Assembly: GCF_001046635.1 (NCBI RefSeq)
Contig: NZ_KQ130461.1
Location: forward strand, 27,299-91,298
Direction: 5' to 3'
Source: Novosphingobium barchaimii LL02
Lineage (GTDB): Bacteria > Pseudomonadota > Alphaproteobacteria > Sphingomonadales > Sphingomonadaceae
DNA length: 64,000 nucleotides
Position numbers and translations under genes: made by a program. How positions within the stretch are numbered: the first letter of the stretch is position 1; every line of letters begins with the position of its first letter. Below are positions 46,266 to 54,172 of this stretch, piece by piece. The notes under the pieces are model-generated. The model had not been told where the DNA came from. It was given only the letters and a program-made list of their open reading frames with translations, and searched no databases.

Positions 46266-46583
46266 TCAGCCGGATTGGCCGCGCTTCGCCTTGGCCGCCA
46301 GCACGACCGCGACGACTTGCGGATAGACGCATTCGCCGCGCTCGATGTTGCGGATGCCGGGGCCGTCGAGCACGTCCTTTATACGGTCCTCGATGATCTG
46401 GCCCAGCTCGGCCGCAACCGCCTCGATGTCAGCACTCGTCTTGCCGATAAACATCGGGTCTTTCGGCCACATGCTTTCCGCGTCGAAATGATCCTTATCG
46501 TTCAACGCGGTCGCCAGCGCCTCGATCGCAGCATTTCCAAGCGCACGCTCGAAAGCCAGCTGAGCGAACAGACGATGAGACAT
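46266..46583 (-). CDS. Hypothetical plasmid protein
   Basis: 105 aa; AGGAGG lies 6 bases before the ATG. Helical: FAQLAFERALGNAAIEALATALND, KTSADIEAVAAELGQIIEDRIKDVL. Ends VVAVVLAAKAKRGQSG. Unknown. Has a type C leader. Confidence 0.65.
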   Translation of the reverse strand: MSHRLFAQLAFERALGNAAIEALATALNDKDHFDAESMWPKDPMFIGKTSADIEAVAAELGQIIEDRIKDVLDGPGIRNIERGECVYPQVVAVVLAAKAKRGQSG

Positions 46584-46640
46584 AACAACCTCCTTGTTGC
46601 CGGAATTGGCAAGGCCAAGGGGAGGGCAGCGCCGGGTCGG

Positions 46641-46723
46641 GTCAGGGACCGCGAAGCGGCCGCGCTAGCGGGCGGTGGGGGAGCCGATTTGCGCAGCAAA
46701 TTGGGGGAACCGCCGATCCTTGA
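46641..46723 (-). repeat. Leader repeat C, copy 2
   Basis: 83-bp match to 41806-41888, again 58 bp before a start codon. Confidence 0.85.
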
Positions 46724-46804
46724 TGCGGCCTGGTGCAGCCCTCATGCTAGGAAGACACTGACGGGGGGATTTAACAAACTAACGCCCGCCCATCGAGCGG
46801 ACCT

Positions 46805-47086
46805 TCACCCTGCGCCGTCTCGCGCCCGAACGATCGCGCTGTATTCCAGCAGCGTTTGCCGGACATTCTCATCATCCACCACATTGAGCGCATGGCCGGT
46901 GGCCGATGCCTGATCCGTCCGCATTTCGAGCCAAGCGATCCGCGCCGCGTTCGGCGCTACGCAACCATGCTCGAGCGCGATCTGCTCACTGTAACCGGCG
47001 ATAACGTCGTTGATGGCCTCAAGGGCCGCCTCATAGGCGATGGCCTGATCTTGGGTCCACAAGGGCGCTGTCGGTGAGAGGGCAGT
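46805..47086 (-). CDS. Hypothetical plasmid protein
   Basis: About 93 aa from a GTG at 47086; the frame is open to 47257, but the extra part (SRRPFNLSNAIW...) lacks coding character. Core LWTQDQAIAYEAALEAINDVIAGYSEQIALEHG and an IAWLEMRTDQASATGHALNVVDDENV helix, ending SAIVRARDGAG. A soluble helical protein of unknown role. The start is uncertain. Confidence 0.6.
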   Translation of the reverse strand, partial: TALSPTAPLWTQDQAIAYEAALEAINDVIAGYSEQIALEHGCVAPNAARIAWLEMRTDQASATGHALNVVDDENVRQTLLEYSAIVRARDGAG

Positions 47087-47318
47087 CACCTTGCCATATA
47101 GAGAGGGCAACTGGTCTCCCGGCAAGCGCAAACTACGCCATTTGCGCTTGCCGAGAGTGGGCGGCCCTACCGGGGGGCTTGGGCCGTTGCTGGGCCTATA
47201 ATCCTCAAACTCACAACGCCAAATGGCGTTGGATAGATTGAAAGGGCGGCGCGACAAACAGATGCCCCCTCGAAGCGCATCGTGCGAAGTTGCGCATGGA
47301 CCGCGACAATTCTCGCTC

Positions 47319-47939
47319 TCAGTTGTCGCTCAACCAAGCGAGCTGCTGACCGATTCCAAGCCCCTCCATCGGAACCGATGCGCGCCGTTCGATCTGCGGC
47401 CAAAGGGGATCGCGATAGTTGCGGCCTGCGAGAACGATCAGCGGCGCGGCGGCGTCGATCTGCTCGGCCATTGCTTCGATCACGCGCGCGCCCCAAAGGC
47501 GGCGCGCGCCTGCCTTCATCGCGCCTAGCGTTTCGTCATAGGGCGCGATGACGGTTTCCGGGGCGATCAGGCCATGCTTTGCTGACAGGATGAACCATGC
47601 GCCGCCCTGTCGTTCGACATAGGCACGGGCCTTCTGGAACCATGGCGATGCGTAAAGATCGCGCGCCGGGGCGGGGCGGTCCAGCTTCGCAGCAACGCAA
47701 GCGACAAGGAAAACCGGAGACGGGGACGGGGGAGGGTCGATGACAGACGGCGGCGCTGCCTCAAGATCGGCAATGACGGTGCAGCGGCCCCATTTCTGCA
47801 ATTGGCGCTGCCATCCTTTCGGCGGTCCTTGGCGCTCGGCAACGTGGCTAAGGGTCGGTCCACCGAACAAGTCGGGTTGCTCCCCGATGCGCTGCACCGG
47901 GGGAACGTAGCGAGGTTCGCGGATGCAATGGCGGGCCAT
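47319..47939 (-). CDS. DUF6884-type protein
   Basis: 206 aa from the ATG at 47939. The C-terminal 140 residues match the DUF6884 pattern: VFLVACVAAKLDRPAPARDLYASPWFQKARAYVE, WFILSAKHGLIAPETVIAPYDETL and IVLAGRNYRDPLWPQI in parts. The Cys and the SAKHG motif suggest an enzyme with a nucleotide- or base-binding pocket, but no activity is established. It belongs to a run of minus-strand genes in the region predicted to enter first. Confidence 0.75.
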   Translation of the reverse strand: MARHCIREPRYVPPVQRIGEQPDLFGGPTLSHVAERQGPPKGWQRQLQKWGRCTVIADLEAAPPSVIDPPPSPSPVFLVACVAAKLDRPAPARDLYASPWFQKARAYVERQGGAWFILSAKHGLIAPETVIAPYDETLGAMKAGARRLWGARVIEAMAEQIDAAAPLIVLAGRNYRDPLWPQIERRASVPMEGLGIGQQLAWLSDN

Positions 47940-47950
47940 GCTCGATCCCC

Positions 47951-48760
47951 TCAAAAGGCGAAAGCGGTCTGGCCGCTCGCCTCGGTAAAGCTGGCGCTAT
48001 CGCCTGCCGCGTAACGGTCGCGGCCCATGGGGGACCATTGCAGATGCCCGGAACGGTCATAGGAAAACCAACCATCCTCGATCCCGATGATGAAAGACCA
48101 TGCCTTATCCTCGGCGCAAGGTCCGTGAAGATTGATCGGCCAATGCTCGGCCCCGCGTTCCTGCTGGCAGGGCGACGGCGCGGAAAAGCTGCGAAGCAAC
48201 GCGGCGCGGTCGGTCGGCTCGGTAGCTCCCATTTCCCGCATGATCTGGCGGGCCTCGACGGTGCTGATGTGGCCGCTCGCCTTCCTGTCGGCGTGGTCCG
48301 AATAGCGAAGGCCATAGACAACGGCATTGAAGATATTGCGCGGCTCGGTGAACTCCTGCGTGGCGAGCAATTCGCGCCATTTCCCGGCGCTGATAAGGTC
48401 CACCGCATGATGCCAGAGCGAATGAACGCGGTTGCTGTAGCCGTGGCGGTTCGTCACGCCATCGCGGGCGATCTCGATCCCAAGCGCACGCTCGACGTGT
48501 TGCACGAAAGGATGGGCGGCAAGCAAAGGATGGCGAAGGCCGATCTTGCGCGGCTCGTCCTGCTCTGCGCGGATGACCTCGATGGGGAACTGAAACAGGC
48601 GCGACGGCAGATTCCACGGCGCGGAAAGGGGAAAGTCGCGGGGCACATCAAGCGCCCCGTTAATGTCCAGCACAAAGCCGTTTGGCGCGAAGCCTGCGGC
48701 AATGATCTGGTCGCCCAGCTGGTCGGCCTGCGCGGTGCGTATCGCGGCGGCGGCGCTCAT
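47951..48760 (-). CDS. Hypothetical plasmid protein
   Basis: 269 aa from the ATG at 48760, overlapping the previous stop as ATGA. Visible features: an N-terminal DQIIAAGFAPNGFVLDINGALDVPRDF, FNAVVYGLRYSDHADRKASGHIS and an aromatic C-terminus (WSFIIGIEDGWFSYDRSGHLQWSPMGRDRY in parts). Mixed alpha/beta, soluble. Not recognised. Confidence 0.7.
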   Translation of the reverse strand: MSAAAAIRTAQADQLGDQIIAAGFAPNGFVLDINGALDVPRDFPLSAPWNLPSRLFQFPIEVIRAEQDEPRKIGLRHPLLAAHPFVQHVERALGIEIARDGVTNRHGYSNRVHSLWHHAVDLISAGKWRELLATQEFTEPRNIFNAVVYGLRYSDHADRKASGHISTVEARQIMREMGATEPTDRAALLRSFSAPSPCQQERGAEHWPINLHGPCAEDKAWSFIIGIEDGWFSYDRSGHLQWSPMGRDRYAAGDSASFTEASGQTAFAF

Positions 48761-49005
48761 GCGCTCAACTCCGCATAGGTGGCGCTGCACTCGTAGCGGA
48801 TCGCATCGCCATCCCACATAGGACCGCAAACGCCCTTGAATTTCGGTGCGCCCTGCAACTCAGGCCGCTGGCTCGGATTGCTGTCGTAACCGCTGCATTG
48901 AAGCCCCTCGACCGCTGCCCGGCTGACGATGGTTTCAAAGGTCGCGCCCTCGATCTCGATCCGGTCAAAGTCCTGCTCGGTCTGGCGGTAGATACGGATT
49001 TTCAT
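48757..49005 (-). CDS. Small hypothetical protein with type B leader
   Basis: 82 aa; AGGAAGGGAAA precedes the ATG. The first half (MKIRIYRQTEQDFDRIEIEGATFETIVSRAAV) is a beta-alpha pattern, and three Cys lie in the second half. Unknown. First gene of a unit that continues to 46805; its leader is duplicated at 51048. Confidence 0.65.
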   Translation of the reverse strand: MKIRIYRQTEQDFDRIEIEGATFETIVSRAAVEGLQCSGYDSNPSQRPELQGAPKFKGVCGPMWDGDAIRYECSATYAELSA

Positions 49006-49012
49006 GGGCTTT

Positions 49013-49282
49013 CCCTTCCTAATTGAGCCGAAGGCGATGACGGGTCATCGACTTCTGCCGAAAGCGGGCGACGCTGGGCCGGGGAATGCCGCAAACGGGG
49101 CCGATCAGGGGGGAGGGGGATCACCCGCCCTGCACGGAGCGCAGCGAAGGAAGGGCGGGGAAACCCGCCTGGTCGCCAAGCGGAGCCGCGCAGCGGCGGA
49201 GACGGTCTAGCCCTTGCGGCAGGGGGCAGGAACAGGCCCCAAACGCGACAAATCAGCGCGGCGGCTTGCCGCCTCAATCTGC
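49013..49282 (-). repeat. Leader repeat B, copy 1
   Basis: About 270 bp, largely matching 51048-51314. It includes GCGATGACGGGTCATCG, an inverted repeat near 49034-49050, and GC-rich hairpins. It fills the gap before the gene at 48757 (the 49006-49321 gap has no gene). Confidence 0.85.
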
Positions 49283-49294
49283 GCCAGGACAGGC

Positions 49295-49310
49295 GGTGGC
49301 AGCTGCCACC
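49295..49310. repeat. 16-bp palindrome, copy 7
   Basis: Perfect core, extended to 26 bp (CAGGC...GCCTG, 49290-49315). The longest copy. Confidence 0.93.
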
Positions 49311-49321
49311 GCCTGCACCGA

Positions 49322-50779
49322 TCAACCCGGCTTGCGGATCGCAAGCAAAACAGTGTTCACGTTGGTTCCGGCGTGGGCGAAAGAACCGGGGGGAAGGTCG
49401 ATCCATTTGCGACCGTGGAAATAGATCGCCTCGCAACCAGCGATCATGCGGTGTAGCGCCTTGTGGCGCTGATCCTCGCCATACTCTGCCCGCGCGCTCA
49501 TGATTGCCACCAGCACGCCTCCCGGTTTGAGAAAGGCGAGGGCATGGCGCACATGGTCACAGTCGCGGCCTCGATCAAAAGGCGGGTTCATTATCACCGC
49601 GTCGAACGGTGCGTAATGGGCCGGGTCCAATGCGAGAAAATCGCCCTCGATCGCATCGGCAAAGCCGTGGATTACGCGTAGTTCGTGGGCGAAGCCGGGT
49701 TGCAGCTCCACGCAAGTTACATCGGCACCAGCGTTGCGCGCGGCCGAAGCAAGCGCGGCCTTTCCCGCGCTAGGCTCTAGAACGCGCTGGCCTGTGCTGA
49801 TCCTCGCATGTTCGATGACCTGGGCGGCGATCTCCGGGGAAGTCATGAACGCGCCGAAGTTCTTAGCGGGCGTGATATGATAGGCCGGGGCCGCTTCTGC
49901 CTCGGTCGTCTCATAGCCATCACCGATAGCCTCGCCGTAATATTCCGCGAGCAACAGATTCACGCTCTGCAGAAGGTCGTCACGCTCGAACCATATGTGC
50001 AGATTCCCATTCTTGAAGACGCGAACGCGGAAATAGTCGCCCTCGATCACGGTTGGCAGCGATCCGCGCACGCGTGCCGAATCGGCAACCTGTGAGGCGA
50101 TGCTGTGGCCCTCTGAAACCGGGGGCTTTTCGTCCAGTTCCAGAAAGACGCGCTCCACGTCCCGCAACGTGTCGCGGCGCTCGTAGCGGTCCCATGATCC
50201 CCATTCGTTCAAGGCGCGGTCGATGATGAGACGCGCGCCGATCTTGAAACCGTTGTGCGAGCGAAAGCGGCGATCCAGCTTGGCGAAGACGTTGGCGATG
50301 CCGCGCAAATAAAGGTCGCGCCGGTTGGTCCAGATATTCCCGAAAGTGGCGGCGCAGTTGTCGGGCGTGAACGGCACGGGATCATCGCGCAAGCCGTCAT
50401 GAAACTCCTTGCGGGCCTGCTGATCTAGCAGCTGGTCAAAACCCAGCTGCTCCATGAGGGCCGCCCAGCACCGGCGGTCCATCGTGTGCGTCAAGACGCG
50501 CTCGAAATTGTCGCGTGCGTCGATGGTCTTGCGCGCTCCCGTCTCCTTGTCGCGCTGGTCGATAGGCTGCGACTGGATAAAAGCGCGGGTCAACGTGTCC
50601 TCGGTCCAGTCGCGGCCACATGACAGCGACAGTGCGCCGCCAAGGGTCAGGCGGGCCGCCTCGTCGCGGGTTGCATGGTAGGTGTCATAGAGGCTGAGCC
50701 AAAGGGCTATGGCCTTGTCTCGGCCGTCGCAAATATCCGCGATCTGCGCGGGCGTCATAAGCTCCTGGCCCATGTTCAC
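49322..50779 (-). CDS. DUF4942 / class I methyltransferase protein
   Basis: 485 aa from a GTG overlapping the previous stop (GTGA). Residues 1-290 are DUF4942-like (FERVLTHTMDRRCWAALMEQLGFDQLLD; GNLHIWFERDDLLQSVNLLLAEYYG). Residues 310-480 are a Rossmann methyltransferase with VLEPSAGKAALASAARNAGADVTCVELQ (SAM site) and the NPPF motif (DAVIMNPPFDRGRD), typical of amino-methyltransferases acting on DNA. It may modify plasmid DNA against restriction, but the substrate is unknown. Confidence 0.85.
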   Translation of the reverse strand: MNMGQELMTPAQIADICDGRDKAIALWLSLYDTYHATRDEAARLTLGGALSLSCGRDWTEDTLTRAFIQSQPIDQRDKETGARKTIDARDNFERVLTHTMDRRCWAALMEQLGFDQLLDQQARKEFHDGLRDDPVPFTPDNCAATFGNIWTNRRDLYLRGIANVFAKLDRRFRSHNGFKIGARLIIDRALNEWGSWDRYERRDTLRDVERVFLELDEKPPVSEGHSIASQVADSARVRGSLPTVIEGDYFRVRVFKNGNLHIWFERDDLLQSVNLLLAEYYGEAIGDGYETTEAEAAPAYHITPAKNFGAFMTSPEIAAQVIEHARISTGQRVLEPSAGKAALASAARNAGADVTCVELQPGFAHELRVIHGFADAIEGDFLALDPAHYAPFDAVIMNPPFDRGRDCDHVRHALAFLKPGGVLVAIMSARAEYGEDQRHKALHRMIAGCEAIYFHGRKWIDLPPGSFAHAGTNVNTVLLAIRKPG

Positions 50780-51036
50780 GCCCCCCCGACAATAAGAGCA
50801 CCAAAGCCGAAGCCCTCGGCGGCGTCCTCGATGGTGGTCACAAGGCCGTCAAAATCTTCCTCCGGCCCTAGTAGGTCGGCAATCTCGATGACAGCGGGAA
50901 GGTCAGCGCCATGATTTTCGGCAAGGTCTTTGATGTAGCCAAAGCGGTCGAAATTGCCCTCTTCCTCATAGCGAGTGAGCGGGATGGTGCGGGCGGCGTT
51001 GATCCGAAGAATTGTGGCCAGCGGAATGTCGGTCAT
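50776..51036 (-). CDS. Small hypothetical protein with type B leader
   Basis: 86 aa from the ATG at 51036. It has an acidic helical sequence (YEEEGNFDRFGYIKDLAENHGADLPAVIEIADLLGPEEDFDGLVTTIEDA in parts). Unknown. First gene of a unit with the methyltransferase; its leader duplicates that at 49013. Confidence 0.65.
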   Translation of the reverse strand: MTDIPLATILRINAARTIPLTRYEEEGNFDRFGYIKDLAENHGADLPAVIEIADLLGPEEDFDGLVTTIEDAAEGFGFGALIVGGA

Positions 51037-51047
51037 GTGCTGTTTTC

Positions 51048-51314
51048 CCTGCCTAGAATGGAGCCGAAGGCGATGACGGGTCATCGACTTCTGCCCAGCG
51101 GCGAGCAGGGCCGGGGAATGCCGCAAATCAGGGCCGATCAGGGGGGAGGGGAATCACCCGTCCTGCACGGAGCGAAGCGAAGGAAGGGCGGGGAAACCCG
51201 CCTGATCGCCAAGCGAGGCCGCATAGCGGCCGAGACGGTCCAGCCCTTGCGGCAGGGGGCAGGAACAGGCCCCGAAGTCGAACAGCGGGCGCGGCGGCAT
51301 TGCCGCCTCAATCT
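51048..51314 (-). repeat. Leader repeat B, copy 2
   Basis: Matches 49013-49282 closely, including GCCGAAGGCGATGACGGG and the ...GCGGCAGGGGGCAGG end. Precedes the 50776 gene. Confidence 0.85.
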
Positions 51315-51320
51315 AGGAAA

Positions 51321-51363
51321 AGCGCCCGCCAGGTCATAGCATAGCGGCGACCTAGCGGGCGCT
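51321..51363 (-). terminator. Rho-independent terminator
   Basis: Stem of about 15 bp with one mismatch and a 13-base loop, followed on the minus strand by a T-tract. It ends the 51435 gene. Confidence 0.7.
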
Positions 51364-51434
51364 GCGGCATGTCGCCGGCGACATGCCCAACGGATAGCGC
51401 CGGAAGCATCCGAGTAATCGGATCCTCCGTCAGT

Positions 51435-51671
51435 TTAATTGCCCGAGCGGTTGCGCGACACGTCCGCATAAGGTTTGCGGCGGCACTGGCTGCACCGAAG
51501 CCGCGCGATGAGTTCGTATATGCGGGTATCGAAAGAAATGCGGCGTGAGCGGGCGAAGTCGCCCAGCGGGGCGACGACGCGGCGACCGCAAGCGCACTGG
51601 ATGCGCAGATAGCAGCCTTGCCGATACCAGATAGGATCAATGGGCTTGGGGCGGTTGTAGTTCGCGGCCAT
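51435..51671 (-). CDS. Small putative zinc-ribbon protein
   Basis: 78 aa from the ATG at 51671. Two Cys-containing knuckles (CACGRRVVAPL and CSQCRRKPY) about 35 residues apart, with a basic character throughout. It could bind zinc and nucleic acid. Similar short proteins occur on sphingomonad plasmids. Confidence 0.65.
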   Translation of the reverse strand: MAANYNRPKPIDPIWYRQGCYLRIQCACGRRVVAPLGDFARSRRISFDTRIYELIARLRCSQCRRKPYADVSRNRSGN

Positions 51672-51797
51672 TGGGCGCTTATGCGCCAAACGGAACAGGA
51701 GGGGAACGCGCCGCGCGCACGCCGGCTATTGGATTGGCAAGGGAAAAGGGCTATATAGGCAATGCTTCGTGTGCTGATTCATTTCACGCACCTACCT

Positions 51798-51827
51798 GAA
51801 CCCGCCGTGCTGTCACACGGCGGGTTC
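51798..51827. terminator. Strong hairpin, GAACCCGCCGTG arms
   Basis: Perfect 12-bp stem with a 6-base loop, followed on the plus strand by AAACTTTT. It may end a plus-strand RNA or stabilise the 3' end of the toxin mRNA. Confidence 0.6.
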
Positions 51828-51873
51828 AAACTTTTAGGGCGGGCGGCCCTGTCAGACCACCCGCCCCGCTGGA

Positions 51874-51963
51874 TCAGCCCTTATCGGACTTCCCCAGCTT
51901 CACAATTGCAATCACGAGCGCGACGGCTGCGATCGTCAATTGAGCTGCTTCATATGCTGTCAA
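51874..51963 (-). CDS. Holin-like small toxin peptide
   Basis: 29 aa from a TTG with AAAGGAGG 9 bases upstream, a near-perfect ribosome-binding site. The peptide is LTAYEAAQLTIAAVALVIAI followed by VKLGKSDKG: a short polar start with the TAYEA motif, one membrane helix and a basic tail. This matches the pattern of the putative holin-like toxin family (type I toxins of the TxpA/BsrG kind). It is inferred to insert in the inner membrane and act in plasmid maintenance, held off by an antisense RNA not yet located. Confidence 0.6.
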   Translation of the reverse strand: MTAYEAAQLTIAAVALVIAIVKLGKSDKG

Positions 51964-52136
51964 ATCACATCACCTCCTTTGAGCGAGAGGATTTGCGAAA
52001 GGCCGCTGTCACAGTCCTTCGCCCTCGCTCGATGAAGGCTATACAACGGATTGACGACAATGCGCGCGAAACGCTCTTCACATTTTCGTGAAGCCATTGG
52101 ATGATCGCCGGCGACCGTTGATGAAAAGGGGAAGCT

Positions 52137-52427
52137 ATGGGCCTCGTATCGCAGGTTAGCGCCGATGACCGGGAAAGCGCATGGCGAATAGTCCGTCATC
52201 GCGAAATCATGGAACGACTGATTCCGCTTTGGGCCGTGCTCGGCGTTGCGCTGGTGTTGATGGGCGTGGACCTGGGCGGGCGTCTGCTGTGGACGCTGCC
52301 GATGATCGGATATGTCTTTGGGGTGATGGCGGTCGATCATGGCCCTGATTACCGCGCCGCGAATTATTGGGTGCCGGTCCTGGGAAGCCAAGCGGCGGCG
52401 CTGCTGCCTCTCATCACCAAATTCTAG
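52137..52427 (+). CDS. Hypothetical membrane protein
   Basis: 96 aa; AAGGGGAAGCT lies before the ATG. Two or three membrane segments (LIPLWAVLGVALVLMGVDLGG, LLWTLPMIGYVFGVMAV, VLGSQAAALLPLI). Unknown; one of few plus-strand genes here. It ends 13 bp before a palindrome. Confidence 0.6.
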   Translation: MGLVSQVSADDRESAWRIVRHREIMERLIPLWAVLGVALVLMGVDLGGRLLWTLPMIGYVFGVMAVDHGPDYRAANYWVPVLGSQAAALLPLITKF

Positions 52428-52440
52428 ATCTCTCTGGAGC

Positions 52441-52456
52441 GGTGGCAGCTGCCACC
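52441..52456. repeat. 16-bp palindrome, copy 8
   Basis: Perfect core, extended to 24 bp (GAGC...GCTC), between convergent genes. Confidence 0.93.
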
Positions 52457-52468
52457 GCTCCACGCGCG

Positions 52469-53002
52469 TCAAGCTCTGCCCTCGAAGCGGGCGATCAGCT
52501 GCTCCGCTACGGAAGCAATTTCGGCGGGGTCGGCGGTTTGAGTGCAATCGCCGCCTACAACAGCGCCGAGCGTGCCGCCGTCCAGTTGGACAACGTGGAC
52601 ACGCCACACGTCGCGCCGGAGTTCGTATTGATCGGGAAGCGGCCTCTGCATGATTTCATGAAACACTAGGTCAACCCATTGGCGCGCGTCCGGATCGGAA
52701 GACGCATCGGCGTAGTCGGCGCGGCTCGCCATGACGCTGTATCGGTCGCCTAGCATGAATTGGCGTTCGCGCGCGCGCCGGTCCTGCTCGATCCGCGTTA
52801 CGCGATCTTTTTCCGCCCGCTTCATCGCCTGTTTCATCCGAACATCGTCGGCGCTGCGCGTCAGCGCCGCCATGATGTTGGGGACGCGCGCGGGCATATA
52901 ATGCCCCGCGCGCTCGGCCGCCTCGATCACAAATTGCAAATCGCTGATCTCGGTAGGCGAGAGGGTGACGCGAACGGCGCTCGCCGTGTTGCTGATTTTC
53001 AT
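52469..53002 (-). CDS. Hypothetical plasmid protein
   Basis: 177 aa from the ATG at 53002 (ATGA overlap with the upstream gene). VRVTLSPTEISDLQFVIEAAERAGHYMPARV suggests an N-terminal DNA-binding or helical domain; a charged helix follows, then FHEIMQRPLPDQYELRRDVWRVHVVQL. Unknown. Confidence 0.65.
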   Translation of the reverse strand: MKISNTASAVRVTLSPTEISDLQFVIEAAERAGHYMPARVPNIMAALTRSADDVRMKQAMKRAEKDRVTRIEQDRRARERQFMLGDRYSVMASRADYADASSDPDARQWVDLVFHEIMQRPLPDQYELRRDVWRVHVVQLDGGTLGAVVGGDCTQTADPAEIASVAEQLIARFEGRA

Positions 53003-53208
53003 GGCTGCGGCTCCGGCTCTTCTTTCGCCTTGTAGGCGGCAAGGCCGATCCATGATCCGTTGTCGCCGCGAAACTGGCGCACAACATCGCCGCCGTCCCA
53101 ATGGCCGGTGAAGATGCCGCGCCGGTTGATGCCGCCGACGGGGCGCGTGCGCGCCGCCAGAAGGCGGGCGCGGCGCGTGTCTCGATCTAGGTGGCGCATG
53201 GGTTGCAT
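52999..53208 (-). CDS. Small hypothetical protein
   Basis: 69 aa from the ATG at 53208 (GAAGGA upstream). It has an Arg-rich N-terminus and a GIFTGHWDGGDVVRQFRGDNGSWIG strand pattern. Unknown; coupled to the next gene. Confidence 0.6.
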   Translation of the reverse strand: MQPMRHLDRDTRRARLLAARTRPVGGINRRGIFTGHWDGGDVVRQFRGDNGSWIGLAAYKAKEEPEPQP

Positions 53209-53220
53209 GGTCAATCCTTC

Positions 53221-53487
53221 CTATTCGCTGGCGGTGTCGAGGTTTGTGCCGATCTCGTCGGCGTCGAAGTCTTCAAGGGCTGAAATCGCGCTTTCCAGTT
53301 CGGAAACTGCGGCGTCCATCGCCTGCGCACGTTCGCTGTCCTCAAGGCTGGGTGGTAGATTCTCGCGGGCGGCCTGTTCGTCATCCTTGACGGTTTCAAG
53401 CATGTCGCGCGCCTCATCCAACAGGGCTTTGCCCTTGTCGATCAGCACGCGGGCGGCGGCGATCTGCTTGCGGCGTTCGCGGTTCAT
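53221..53487 (-). CDS. Small acidic coiled-coil protein
   Basis: 88 aa. Helix KQIAAARVLIDKGKALLDEARDMLETVKDDEQAARENL in parts, then an acidic helix. Unknown; overlaps the upstream gene by 4 bp. Confidence 0.6.
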   Translation of the reverse strand: MNRERRKQIAAARVLIDKGKALLDEARDMLETVKDDEQAARENLPPSLEDSERAQAMDAAVSELESAISALEDFDADEIGTNLDTASE

Positions 53488-53771
53488 GCCTCTGCCCTCA
53501 CGTCGCCGCTGTCGATCTGGAATCCTGCGCGGGCCAGCTCGTCACAAAGGGCGTGCTGCCTCTCTTCGCGGGTGCCGCTGGTGGCGATATAGCTGCATCG
53601 CCCCCAATGGAACGCGAAGCCTGCACGTTTCAGGCATCCGCGAAACCGCTGGTGGGTGCGGTCGCTCCAATCCAGTGTGCCCGCATAGTTGCGGAAAGCG
53701 GCGACGGCGCAGACGGAACCATAATTCTCATCACGCCAGCTAAGCTCGATAACCGGGGGCGATTTGGTCAT
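53484..53771 (-). CDS. Small hypothetical protein
   Basis: 95 aa from the ATG at 53771. WRDENYGSVCAVAAFRNYAGTLDWSDRTHQRFRGCLKRAGF in parts; three Cys and several aromatics. Unknown. Overlaps the gene at 53221. Confidence 0.6.
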   Translation of the reverse strand: MTKSPPVIELSWRDENYGSVCAVAAFRNYAGTLDWSDRTHQRFRGCLKRAGFAFHWGRCSYIATSGTREERQHALCDELARAGFQIDSGDVRAEA

Positions 53772-53782
53772 GATGGCCTCCC

Positions 53783-54172
53783 TCAATATTCACTGGTTAG
53801 GAGAATGGTGAGCACGCGGGTTGTGGCATCGGGATTCCACGGTTCGGCGCTGCCAAATTCAAGATCGCGGTCGTAATAGTCGAACTTCCACATGACCGAG
53901 AGGGCTGGGCGCGTGCTGTCGTCAGTCCAGCGGGTATGCCATTGGCCGATCACATCACGATAAAGGAAACCGGCGTCATGCTCGCCGTGCGGGTCGTTGT
54001 CGGGTGTGAAATCCTCAAAGCCCTCGATCATCTTGAGAATGTCGGACTGCGTGTTCTCGTCCAGCGCCGCGATGCCTTGCGTAATCACGGTGCGACAAGT
54101 CACACCCATCGTTCGCCGCGCAATGTCGTTCAGCGCCGCGATGGTGGCGATCTGGTCAGTTGTCGCTTCCAT
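53783..54172 (-). CDS. DUF3768 protein with type A leader
   Basis: 129 aa from the ATG at 54172 (AAAGGAGTGAGGAAA upstream; the longer frame lies in the leader). IAALNDIARRTMGVTCRTVITQGIAAL and HDAGFLYRDVIGQWH match DUF3768, a family of plasmid proteins of unknown function. First gene of a unit running to 52469. One of three genes sharing leader A. Confidence 0.78.
   Translation of the reverse strand: MEATTDQIATIAALNDIARRTMGVTCRTVITQGIAALDENTQSDILKMIEGFEDFTPDNDPHGEHDAGFLYRDVIGQWHTRWTDDSTRPALSVMWKFDYYDRDLEFGSAEPWNPDATTRVLTILLTSEY

Larger units (their letters stand above)
51037..51434. other. Gap: leader B copy 2, terminator, palindrome
   Basis: 398 bp with no gene. 51048-51314 is leader B. 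51321-51363 is a 15-bp stem hairpin (AGCGCCCGC.../...GCGGGCGCT) followed on the minus strand by TTTTCC, a terminator for the gene at 51435. 51367-51386 is a perfect 20-bp palindrome (arms GCATGTCGCC/GGCGACATGC). Confidence 0.75.
51690..52136. other. Gap with small toxin ORF and hairpins
   Basis: 447 bp. It contains the 29-codon ORF at 51874-51963 and a strong 12-bp stem hairpin at 51798-51827. The plus-strand frame 51762-52091 runs across these and lacks coding character. Confidence 0.6.

Noticed and set aside
51762-52091. 109-codon plus-strand frame
   Set aside because: Covers a hairpin and the small toxin ORF, has no coding character; kept only as a possible source of antisense RNA.
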